Source: Spirochaetales bacterium
GTDB lineage: Bacteria; Spirochaetota; Spirochaetia; ARS1246
Direction of reading: 5' to 3'
DNA: 6,071 nucleotides
Assembly (NCBI GenBank): GCA_016930115.1
Contig: JAFGHN010000184.1
Coordinates: 1-6,071, forward strand
Shown: positions 1-5,427 of the stretch, one piece after another
Numbering within the stretch: position 1 is the first letter of the stretch
Layout: every line of letters starts with the position of its first letter
Program-made: the position numbers and the translations under genes
The notes under the pieces: model-generated
The model's input: the letters and a program-made list of their open reading frames with translations, nothing else
What the model was told of the DNA's origin: nothing
Database searches by the model: none

Positions 1-2
1 AC

Positions 3-1139
3 GTGGGAGCGCATGATCGAGTTCATCGCCACGGCTTCCCAGGCTATCGCGCCCTGCGGGAGCTCAAAAACCACTTCCTTGCGGAATACGGATTCTGCAA
101 GCGTATCGTGCTCCGAGCCGACAAAGAGGTCCTGGAGCTGATCGAGCAGAGTGCCGGCCTGGCTTGTCAGCGTCGATATTGTTTTTTCATACGCAACGAT
201 GGTCCCCTTCAGCCGCTCGCCGTCATCGACCGAATGTTCGGTGTAATAACGCACGCCGATGATGTCCTGGGCGGCTGTCCCTGTCCAAAATGGATAATCG
301 TACACTTCCGCCATTTCGTGGCTGTACACCACCACCGACGAGAACTCGGCGGCGGGATCGCTCACCGGATAGGCAAGTTCGGGGTAGTCAAGCGGCCCGA
401 GGATGTCGAAGGCGGCAAATCCGTCTTCGGCAAGGCCGCCGTCGTTGAGATCGGGAGCATTCGGGAAGATCATCTTGACGATGGTTTCATACCTGACGCT
501 TCCGTCGACAAAATGCATCTCCATGATAGTCCTGAACTTCTGGTCGCGGTTTCCATCGGCGTCGACAATCGGGTCGTCGATGGTCCAGGATCCGTCGGGG
601 GTAGCGCTTCCCGGTGACTCGTCGCGGACATAGTATTCTTCTATGTAATAATCGATAACCGGATCGTCAACAGGATACTCGGTGGTGACCGTGATTTTGT
701 AGACATCCGGCGCCACTCCCGAAGCATCCGCAATGACATAATCGGTGATGAGTCCGGGCTCCGGATAATCGTTGTAACTTCCCGTCGCAGCGTCGGCAAA
801 GGGGATAGCCGCCGAGTACACCGGCACCGTCGCCTTGGCGGTGAGCCGTTTCTCCGTGGGCGGCATCCTGACGCTCAGTGTCTGCGGGTTCAACCCGCTC
901 TTGTATTCCACCGCGAAAGTCTGCATAAAGGCGCCGTTGAAACCGTCGAATTCTGCGGCCGCAGGATTGAGCGCCGCGTTGGCCGCTTCAAGGACGGCCC
1001 GGTTTGATTCCAGCGCCTCGATAGCTGCCGAACCCTCCTCGGTCGGTGGTAATTCTTCTTCAGGGCCCCACAGCCATGCGCAACCGCCCAGCATCAGCAC
1101 AACGAGGGCGGCACCAAAAAACAAGCAAATCTTCTTCAT
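3..1139 (-). CDS. Secreted lipoprotein of unknown function (N-terminal 379 residues, runs off left edge)
   Basis: The frame is open from an ATG at 1139 to the window edge with no stop, so the C-terminus is missing. The start is fixed by a strong Shine-Dalgarno (AAGGAGGAG, 1147-1155). Residues 1-20 are a lipoprotein signal peptide: MKK, a hydrophobic core (residues 4-17) and lipobox LGGC with the acylated cysteine at residue 20. After processing the protein should be lipid-anchored in the cell envelope. A short acidic linker with EEE and TEE follows (27-35), then an Ala/Glu-rich helical stretch (37-62). The rest looks like a mixed-to-beta soluble domain rich in Tyr, Asp and Val, with Tyr-rich strands near 152-171, a polar Gly/Asp insertion at 173-200 and many aromatics at 250-300. 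A likely amphipathic helix lies at 318-340. I see no membrane segment after the signal and no catalytic motif I recognise. It has its own promoter region and is separated from the upstream operon by 332 bp. The reading frame and lipoprotein signal are secure; the function is unknown. Confidence 0.85.
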   Translation of the reverse strand, partial: MKKICLFFGAALVVLMLGGCAWLWGPEEELPPTEEGSAAIEALESNRAVLEAANAALNPAAAEFDGFNGAFMQTFAVEYKSGLNPQTLSVRMPPTEKRLTAKATVPVYSAAIPFADAATGSYNDYPEPGLITDYVIADASGVAPDVYKITVTTEYPVDDPVIDYYIEEYYVRDESPGSATPDGSWTIDDPIVDADGNRDQKFRTIMEMHFVDGSVRYETIVKMIFPNAPDLNDGGLAEDGFAAFDILGPLDYPELAYPVSDPAAEFSSVVVYSHEMAEVYDYPFWTGTAAQDIIGVRYYTEHSVDDGERLKGTIVAYEKTISTLTSQAGTLLDQLQDLFVGSEHDTLAESVFRKEVVFELPQGAIAWEAVAMNSIMRSH

Positions 1140-1146
1140 AACAACA

Positions 1147-1155
1147 CTCCTCCTT
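1147..1155 (-). promoter_or_regulatory. Shine-Dalgarno of the left lipoprotein gene
   Basis: Minus-strand AAGGAGGAG lies with its GGAGG core 9 nt before the ATG at 1139. It fixes the start of the left lipoprotein. Confidence 0.75.
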
Positions 1156-1201
1156 CTGAAGAGTAAGAAACACGGCGAGCGCAAAAAGCGCAAACCTGAT
1201 C

Positions 1202-1229
1202 AATATATCGCAACCGGGTGAAAAACCAA
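1202..1229 (-). promoter_or_regulatory. Candidate sigma-70-like promoter for the left lipoprotein gene
   Basis: On the minus strand, TTGGTT (1229-1224) and TATATT (1207-1202) are 16 nt apart. The -10 matches the consensus at 5 of 6 positions and the -35 only at 3 of 6. Transcription would start near 1195, giving a leader of about 55 nt that contains the small inverted repeat GCGC-TTTTT-GCGC (1179-1191) before the Shine-Dalgarno. Runs of A overlap and precede the -35. This is inferred from pattern alone. Confidence 0.4.
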
Positions 1230-1305
1230 TAAAAAACCCAAAATTCCGCTCACATTCGTTTCCTATTCCTAAATATACATCGGAAGGGACGCTATGTATG
1301 TTCAG

Positions 1306-1313
1306 TGATGTTT
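1306..1313 (+). repeat. Left copy of probable target-site duplication
   Basis: TGATGTTT matches 1444-1451 exactly and lies one base outside the left terminal inverted repeat. Confidence 0.55.
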
Positions 1314-1314
1314 T

Positions 1315-1339
1315 TGTAGTGATCCGAATCCTGTTGAAC
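1315..1339 (+). repeat. Left terminal inverted repeat of the MITE-like element
   Basis: This 25-bp arm is the exact reverse complement of 1419-1443. Pairing breaks at 1314 outward and weakens to a T-G pair at 1340 inward. Confidence 0.85.
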
Positions 1340-1418
1340 TTACAGAAATTCAGCTTTCGGGGGACAAAAACTGGCTCCTAAGCGCTATTTTGTCGCCTTT
1401 TACGCGCTTGCCGGAGCG

Positions 1419-1443
1419 GTTCAACAGGATTCGGATCACTACA
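1419..1443 (-). repeat. Right terminal inverted repeat of the MITE-like element
   Basis: This is the 25-bp partner of 1315-1339, with no mismatch. Its outer end lies 28 bp from the stop codon of the EamA gene, so the insertion did not interrupt a gene. Confidence 0.85.
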
Positions 1444-1451
1444 TGATGTTT
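1444..1451 (+). repeat. Right copy of probable target-site duplication
   Basis: TGATGTTT directly abuts the right terminal inverted repeat and matches 1306-1313. Removing the element and one copy would restore a plausible empty site, TTCAGTGATGTTTCGTTG. Confidence 0.55.
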
Positions 1452-1471
1452 CGTTGCACAAAACAGGCGGG

Positions 1472-2374
1472 TCAGCGCCTGAACCGCGCGCGGTGCAACA
1501 CCAGTACCGTCCGGAAAGTAACCAATGCGAGGATCACCAGGCCGCCTGACACCGCAAGCGGTGATGGGCGCTCGCCGATTACGAGGTACACCCAAACCGG
1601 ATTCATGAGAGGTTCGACAAGGGTAACGACAGACAGGCTGAAGGCGGTGATCCGCCGTACCGCGTAGGTATAGGTGATTGAAGTGACGCCTTTTTGAATC
1701 AACCCGAGGAAAAGAATTCCAAGCATGCCCCGGGCGCCGGGCGCGGGGGCCGTGATTATAAAAGGAATCGAAATAACCGCGGTAATCAAATCGCTGAAAA
1801 TAATGTTGTCTATCGGCCTTGACCCGCTGTTGAGCGAGTCGAGCCGCATGCAGACGGTGAATACGCCCAGGGAGAGGCCGCTGGCGACCGCGATGACGTT
1901 GCCCATCGTGCCCCCCGGACCAATTCTGTCCAGAAAGAAGAGGGCCATTCCGCCGAGGATCCCCCCAAGGATCAACCAATCGAACAGCCGGAGGGTTTCT
2001 TTCAACATAAAAACACTCAGAATCGCGACAAACGCCGGCGCCAGGTACTGAAGGAAGATCGCGTTGGCGGAGGTTGTCAGCTTATTTGCGATGACGAAAG
2101 TTGTCATTGCAAGGCAATATGAAACTGCCGCGCCCCAACCCGCCGGCGTCTTGGGAACGCTGAAACGCCGATTCACGGCGATAAGGAGTATGGCCGCGAT
2201 GAGGCACCTGCTGCCGCTGATTGCAATCGGATGCCAGTCTATCAGCTTGATAAAGAGCCCGGAGGTGCTCCAAAGCACGGAGGTTCCGACGGCCGCCGAA
2301 AATCCCTTGAGCTGCTCATTCCGGCCGGGAATATCCGGCGGCGGTTTTACCATAGTTCGATGTAGGGGCCGCAT
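1472..2374 (-). CDS. EamA/DMT-superfamily transporter
   Basis: This 300-residue inner-membrane protein has the ten-helix, two-repeat layout of the drug/metabolite transporter (EamA) family, and its length is typical. Repeat 1 covers about residues 24-148 and repeat 2 about 157-293. Each repeat has the characteristic penultimate helix: FLQYLAPAFVAILSVFMLKE (107-126) in the first, and the segment with VEPLMNPVWVYLVIGE (253-268) in the second. Positive residues cluster at the N-terminus and in loops (K23, R69-R70), and the C-terminus is RARFRR, consistent with cytoplasmic ends. Relatives commonly export amino acids, metabolites or drugs; the substrate here cannot be read from sequence. The ATG at 2374 is chosen because GGTGGA (2383-2388) lies 8 nt upstream; an in-frame ATG at 2353 has no such site. 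The gene begins 21 nt after the ABC permease stop, so it is probably the last gene of the argA operon. No convincing terminator follows. Confidence 0.9.
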   Translation of the reverse strand: MRPLHRTMVKPPPDIPGRNEQLKGFSAAVGTSVLWSTSGLFIKLIDWHPIAISGSRCLIAAILLIAVNRRFSVPKTPAGWGAAVSYCLAMTTFVIANKLTTSANAIFLQYLAPAFVAILSVFMLKETLRLFDWLILGGILGGMALFFLDRIGPGGTMGNVIAVASGLSLGVFTVCMRLDSLNSGSRPIDNIIFSDLITAVISIPFIITAPAPGARGMLGILFLGLIQKGVTSITYTYAVRRITAFSLSVVTLVEPLMNPVWVYLVIGERPSPLAVSGGLVILALVTFRTVLVLHRARFRR

Positions 2375-2395
2375 TGCTTCATTCCACCGGCCGGT

Positions 2396-3058
2396 TTACC
2401 CGTTTCGCCTGTTGAAAATCAATGTTGAAACCGAAAGGAACAGCGCGGGGACAAGCACCCCTGCCAGAGCACAATAGACCAGGATGTTCAGCGATGCGCC
2501 AAAGGCAAGCGGAAGAAGCAGGGCCCCTGTGATCTGGTTTCCCAGATATGCGGCAAGAATCGCCGAAACGGCGACCGAATTCATAACAACTCCAAAGAAT
2601 ACGCCCACAGAACACGCAACCGCGATCCCGGTAAGGGTCATGAGCAGGCTCTCAGCATTCTGTCTTACAAACGTAGAAGATGAGAGATTGCCGGAAAGCG
2701 CCTCTATGACAATACCGAGCAAAACGCTCAAGAGAACGGCGACAAACAGGCTGCTGAAGGCTGCCAGGAACTTCGCAATGAGAAGGTCCCTTCTCTTCAC
2801 GGGCCTCACAAGGAACAGATCGTACACACCTTTTCCGCGTTCGCTGGTTATGGTGGTGCTGAGAAGCACCGTGGCCACCGTGCCGCCTATGCTGGACAGA
2901 AGGATAGCCACGAGAGTAAGAAGCGGCAGCCCCTCCGCATCAGGCCTGAAGTACCTGAATGCCACCGAGAGAACCGGAAGCCCGACCCAAAGGGCCACGG
3001 TTACTTTTGAGCGGGAGAAACCTTTGAGCTCATCCAAATACAGAATCTTTAGAGCCAT
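2396..3058 (-). CDS. ABC-2 type transporter permease
   Basis: This 220-residue membrane protein has about six hydrophobic segments (roughly 20-35, 45-68, 97-119, 138-160, 163-183 and 188-214). Between the second and third lies the family's typical cytoplasmic motif: TSERGKGVYDLFLVRPVKRR (71-90) followed by DLLIAKFLAA. The pattern E..G..D.....P..R..L...K is seen in ABC-2 type permeases, where it contacts the ATPase. It is a little shorter than many family members and has no large extracellular domain. It should pair with the ATPase encoded just upstream to form an exporter or membrane-remodelling complex, probably with two permease copies. The start codon lies inside the end of the ATPase gene (10-nt overlap), and GGAGGG (3067-3072) is 8 nt upstream, so the two are likely translationally coupled and made in matched amounts. 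The substrate is unknown. Confidence 0.88.
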   Translation of the reverse strand: MALKILYLDELKGFSRSKVTVALWVGLPVLSVAFRYFRPDAEGLPLLTLVAILLSSIGGTVATVLLSTTITSERGKGVYDLFLVRPVKRRDLLIAKFLAAFSSLFVAVLLSVLLGIVIEALSGNLSSSTFVRQNAESLLMTLTGIAVACSVGVFFGVVMNSVAVSAILAAYLGNQITGALLLPLAFGASLNILVYCALAGVLVPALFLSVSTLIFNRRNG

Positions 3059-3990
3059 GAAGAGTTCCCTCCGGTGAGAGAAAGATAGACTTCCTCCAGA
3101 CTTGGGGATTCATGGATAAACGACCGGATGGTCATCTGTTGCTCCAGGAGGGCGCATTGAATCTGCCGGGACATCGCGTCGAGATCGACGCCGGTCCTCA
3201 GGTGGACCCGCACGGTATCACTGCCGGTGGCATGTACCCGCTCGACGCCGTCCATAGCCTTCAGAATGCGTTGCGTACCTTCGCCTGAATCGGTCTCAAT
3301 CTCGAACACGAGACCAATCCGGTATTCATTACGCAAATCACGAATGGTGCCGGCTTTCAGCAGTTCCCCATTATGGATTATGCCGATCCGATCCGCCACG
3401 TCCTCTACGTCGCTTAAGATGTGAGAGGAAAGCAGGATAGTCGTGCCTTGGTCCCGAAGCTCCCGCAGCAGTTTCTTCACATCAAAACGGCTTGCCGGAT
3501 CAAGGCCTGAAAGCGGTTCATCAAGTATAAGCACGCGCGGATCATGCAGGAGCGCCTGGGCGATTCTCAGCTTCTGGATTGTGCCCCCTGAAAGATGAAC
3601 GATCTTGCGCTTCCGATGTTCCTCGAGCTTGAAGCGATGGAGAACCTCTTCGATTTTCGCTTCCCGGCTGGCCGCGTCGACGCCGGACAACTTTGCAAAG
3701 GTGTTCAAGGCATGATCGACGGTCCGCCATTCCTGAAATCCCGCGTTTTGAGGGACGTAGCCGGTCAACGCCTGTGCCTGCATGCGGGAATGTTTGAGCG
3801 ATAGCCCCGCAATTGAGACATCGCCCTCAAATGAAGTGATGAGTCCCGCGAGAATTTTCAAGGAGGTAGTCTTCCCCGCCCCGTTTGGACCGATATAGCC
3901 GTATATCTCCCCCGGGGGAACATCGAAGGTAATTCCCCGCAACGCATCGATGGGGCCATACCGCTTGGAAACATGCAGAAAAGAAATCAT
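3049..3990 (-). CDS. ABC-2 type transporter ATP-binding protein
   Basis: This 313-residue cytoplasmic ATPase drives the permease encoded next to it. All nucleotide-binding motifs are intact: Walker A GPNGAGKTT (34-42), Q-loop glutamine in YVPQN (Q81), signature LSGGT (133-137), Walker B LILDEP (154-159) with catalytic E158, D-loop SGLD (161-164), and the switch histidine in LLSSH (H190). Residues from about 215 to 313 form the C-terminal extension seen in many ABC-2/CcmA/NatA-type ATPases. LSGGT in place of LSGGQ is common in this subgroup. The reading frame stays open upstream to 4179, but I place the start at 3990 because homology begins there (SFLHVSKRYGPIDALRGI) and the extension would only be an out-of-frame reading of the argA 3' end. 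The Shine-Dalgarno is weak (AGGCAG, 3996-4001). The gene starts 22 nt after the argA stop, and read-through or coupling from argA may help its translation. Confidence 0.93.
   Translation of the reverse strand: MISFLHVSKRYGPIDALRGITFDVPPGEIYGYIGPNGAGKTTSLKILAGLITSFEGDVSIAGLSLKHSRMQAQALTGYVPQNAGFQEWRTVDHALNTFAKLSGVDAASREAKIEEVLHRFKLEEHRKRKIVHLSGGTIQKLRIAQALLHDPRVLILDEPLSGLDPASRFDVKKLLRELRDQGTTILLSSHILSDVEDVADRIGIIHNGELLKAGTIRDLRNEYRIGLVFEIETDSGEGTQRILKAMDGVERVHATGSDTVRVHLRTGVDLDAMSRQIQCALLEQQMTIRSFIHESPSLEEVYLSLTGGNSSWL
3067..3072 (-). promoter_or_regulatory. Shine-Dalgarno of the permease, embedded in the ATPase gene
   Basis: Minus-strand GGAGGG codes for part of the last residues of the ATPase and also sits 8 nt before the permease ATG at 3058. 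It supports that start and coupling across the 10-nt overlap (3049-3058). Confidence 0.7.
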
Positions 3991-4012
3991 AACAACTGCC
4001 TGCCTGTCTGCT

Positions 4013-5281
4013 TCACAGAGTGAGTAACATAATTCGAGAGCTTCGTTCAGGATCGTAGCTCTGTCTCTTCTGTTCGGGAAGCGAAAGGATATCAGCCTGA
4101 CGAAACCCGAGTTGACGGAACCAATCAAAAGCCTGAGTTGTAAGAACAAATAGTTCCCTATATCCGTTTGCCCGGGCATTCTCCATCAGGAACTGCACGA
4201 GCTCTCTTCCAATCCCCAGCTCAACGTACCGTTCGTCCACGGCGAGCCCGGCGATTTCCGCCTGACGAGCATTGAACGGGTGGAACCGTACGGCTCCATG
4301 AAGTGAGCCGTCAACCTCATAGACGTAGATCGATTCGGCCTCTCCAAGAAGCTCGCTGTGAGTACGTCTTAAGAGGTGGCCTGCCTGCACCCAGGGTTCC
4401 ATGATCCTCAGCACAACAGGTATCTCCTCAAGACGCACTTTCCGGATCTGCTCGTACTGGTTGGCGTAAACCATCGTCCCGACCCCAAGGTTGGAGAACA
4501 CTTCCTGCAGAATCACACCGTCGAGATTGCCGTCAACGATATGAACACGTTTCACTCCGCGGCTGCAGGTTTCTCGGGCGTTAGTGAGCAAATCGATTAG
4601 TTCATGATCCTTCCCTTCCGCGCCTTTCATGAAAGCGTCTACCTCGTCCACCGTCATCCGCGAAGGGCATTCCAGGTGCCGCTTGGTGACAAAGAACAAC
4701 TTGTCGGCATTCACTGATCTGGCGAGAAGGCTCGCGAGCTCGTTTGACGAAACGTTGTAGGGCTCTCCGCTTGAGCTCCATCCGATGCACGGGAAAATAG
4801 GGACGACACCGTCGTTGATAAGCTCTTCAAGCTGTTCGGTCAAGATACGTTCCACCTTGCCGGTGTTCATGAAATCGACACCGCCCACCACGCCCAAAGT
4901 CCGCGCCCGCACCCAGTTGCCGATGACGGCACGGATTTCATTTGCGGTGAGGACCGTCATGATCCGGTTGGCGACATCAAAGGCGGCCATTTTTATAAAG
5001 GGCATCGCGTCAGGTGACGAAATACGGACAGCGCCCTGCATGGTGTTCTCGATATTGTACCGTGTGAGCACCTCATCGATCCGCTCTCTCGCGCCGGCCA
5101 CGATAAGAATGTTGATACCAAGGTTGCGGAGCTCCGCCAGGTCTCTGATAAGGGACGGGAACACAGGAGCCTCGGTAAGTGGGTGATCAATCTTGATGAC
5201 AAAGGATTTTCCCTGGAACCGTTTCAGATAGAGAAATACTTCCCGTATGCTGTCCGTTTTTTCACGGAATGACTCTTCCAT
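4013..5281 (-). CDS. argA: N-acetylglutamate synthase (amino-acid N-acetyltransferase), ArgA type
   Basis: This enzyme transfers an acetyl group from acetyl-CoA to L-glutamate, the first step of arginine biosynthesis, in the cytoplasm. It has 422 residues, close to the roughly 440 of the classical enzyme, with the same two-domain order. An amino-acid-kinase-like domain (about 23-275) carries VAGARERIDE (61-70), the GVDF..TGK segment (134-142), the YNVSSNELAS stretch (175-184) and VHIVDGNLDGVILQEVFSNL (246-265). A C-terminal GNAT domain (about 278-418) has LAVDERYVELGIGRELVQFL (346-365) for acetyl-CoA binding, then LFVLTT (377-382), WFRQLGF (387-393) and LPEQKRQSY (401-409), all matching ArgA. 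GAR replaces the glycine pair of true N-acetylglutamate kinases, so this is the synthase rather than ArgB. The start at 5281 is set by GGAGG 6 nt upstream (5288-5292). A longer open frame to 5452 is rejected: its Arg-rich stretch is just the translated GC-rich leader. It is the first gene of the operon; no other arg gene is visible. Confidence 0.93.
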   Translation of the reverse strand: MEESFREKTDSIREVFLYLKRFQGKSFVIKIDHPLTEAPVFPSLIRDLAELRNLGINILIVAGARERIDEVLTRYNIENTMQGAVRISSPDAMPFIKMAAFDVANRIMTVLTANEIRAVIGNWVRARTLGVVGGVDFMNTGKVERILTEQLEELINDGVVPIFPCIGWSSSGEPYNVSSNELASLLARSVNADKLFFVTKRHLECPSRMTVDEVDAFMKGAEGKDHELIDLLTNARETCSRGVKRVHIVDGNLDGVILQEVFSNLGVGTMVYANQYEQIRKVRLEEIPVVLRIMEPWVQAGHLLRRTHSELLGEAESIYVYEVDGSLHGAVRFHPFNARQAEIAGLAVDERYVELGIGRELVQFLMENARANGYRELFVLTTQAFDWFRQLGFRQADILSLPEQKRQSYDPERSSRIMLLTL

Positions 5282-5287
5282 CTCCCT

Positions 5288-5292
5288 CCTCC
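5288..5292 (-). promoter_or_regulatory. argA: Shine-Dalgarno deciding the argA start
   Basis: Minus-strand GGAGG, within CGGAGGAGGGAG, lies 6 nt before the ATG at 5281. It favours this start over upstream in-frame ATGs such as that at 5335, which lacks a ribosome binding site. Confidence 0.7.
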
Positions 5293-5340
5293 GCCGCCGG
5301 CGCGCACGTGGCCGTCGGCCCGCGCGGTTTCCCATTGTAG

Positions 5341-5346
5341 AGTATA
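5341..5346 (-). promoter_or_regulatory. Possible -10 box for the argA operon
   Basis: Minus-strand TATACT matches the sigma-70 -10 consensus at 5 of 6 positions and would give a leader of about 50 nt before argA. No acceptable -35 lies 16-18 nt upstream; TTGCAG (5358-5363) is only 11 nt away. I therefore treat this as a weak candidate. I saw no ArgR-like palindrome nearby. Confidence 0.25.
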
Positions 5347-5427
5347 GGAGACTCAGGCTGCAAGGAGGTGCATGGCGCGTGCAGTGTTTCTGATTACAGG
5401 CATGTCGTGATAAACTTGGATCAGAGC

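Larger units (their letters stand above)
1315..1443. mobile_element. MITE-like non-autonomous insertion, 129 bp
   Basis: The element is bounded by perfect 25-bp inverted repeats (1315-1339 and 1419-1443), whose outer end reads TGTAGTGATCCGAATC. An 8-bp direct repeat TGATGTTT flanks it at 1306-1313 and 1444-1451. The right copy abuts the element and the left is one base away; alternatively it is a 9-bp duplication with one mismatch. The 79-bp interior has no meaningful reading frame but does have its own pairing potential. Terminal inverted repeats, a target duplication and a small non-coding core are the defining features of a MITE mobilised in trans by a transposase. An 8-9 bp duplication fits several DDE transposase families, and I do not recognise which one. 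The perfect arms suggest recent insertion. The alternative is a long stem-loop RNA or regulatory structure, which the direct repeat makes less likely. Confidence 0.65.
1140..1471. other. Intergenic region, 332 bp
   Basis: This gap lies between the end of the EamA gene and the start of the left lipoprotein gene, both on the minus strand. From the right it holds: a weak AT-rich stem just after the EamA stop (arms 1447-1453 and 1459-1465, one G-U pair, no following U-tract, so a poor terminator); the MITE-like element at 1315-1443 with its flanking direct repeat; an AT-rich stretch with a 6-bp inverted repeat ATACAT/ATGTAT; the candidate lipoprotein promoter (1202-1229); and the Shine-Dalgarno. 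I see no credible protein-coding frame in it. Confidence 0.7.

Noticed and set aside
3..617. Plus-strand open frame of 204 codons
   Set aside because: It is fully antisense to the left lipoprotein, whose frame has a clear signal peptide, lipobox and ribosome binding site. The plus-strand translation shows no domain or credible start signal.
835..1221. Plus-strand open frame of 128 codons
   Set aside because: It is antisense to the lipoprotein start and runs through that gene's Shine-Dalgarno and leader. The Ser/Ala-rich translation looks like a shadow of codon bias.
1315..1443. Bidirectional intrinsic terminator
   Set aside because: The 79-nt loop and lack of a U-tract after the stem are wrong for an intrinsic terminator, and the flanking direct repeat favours an insertion element.
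1350..1979. Minus-strand open frame of 209 codons
   Set aside because: It overlaps the EamA gene in another frame and extends into the MITE-like element. The Arg/His-rich product has no membrane segments, as expected of a shadow.
3991..4179. N-terminal extension of the ABC ATPase
   Set aside because: The extension overlaps the argA 3' end in another frame. ABC homology starts right at the ATG at 3990.
4785..5186. Plus-strand open frame of 133 codons
   Set aside because: It lies antisense inside the amino-acid-kinase domain of argA, which is firmly supported by conserved motifs.
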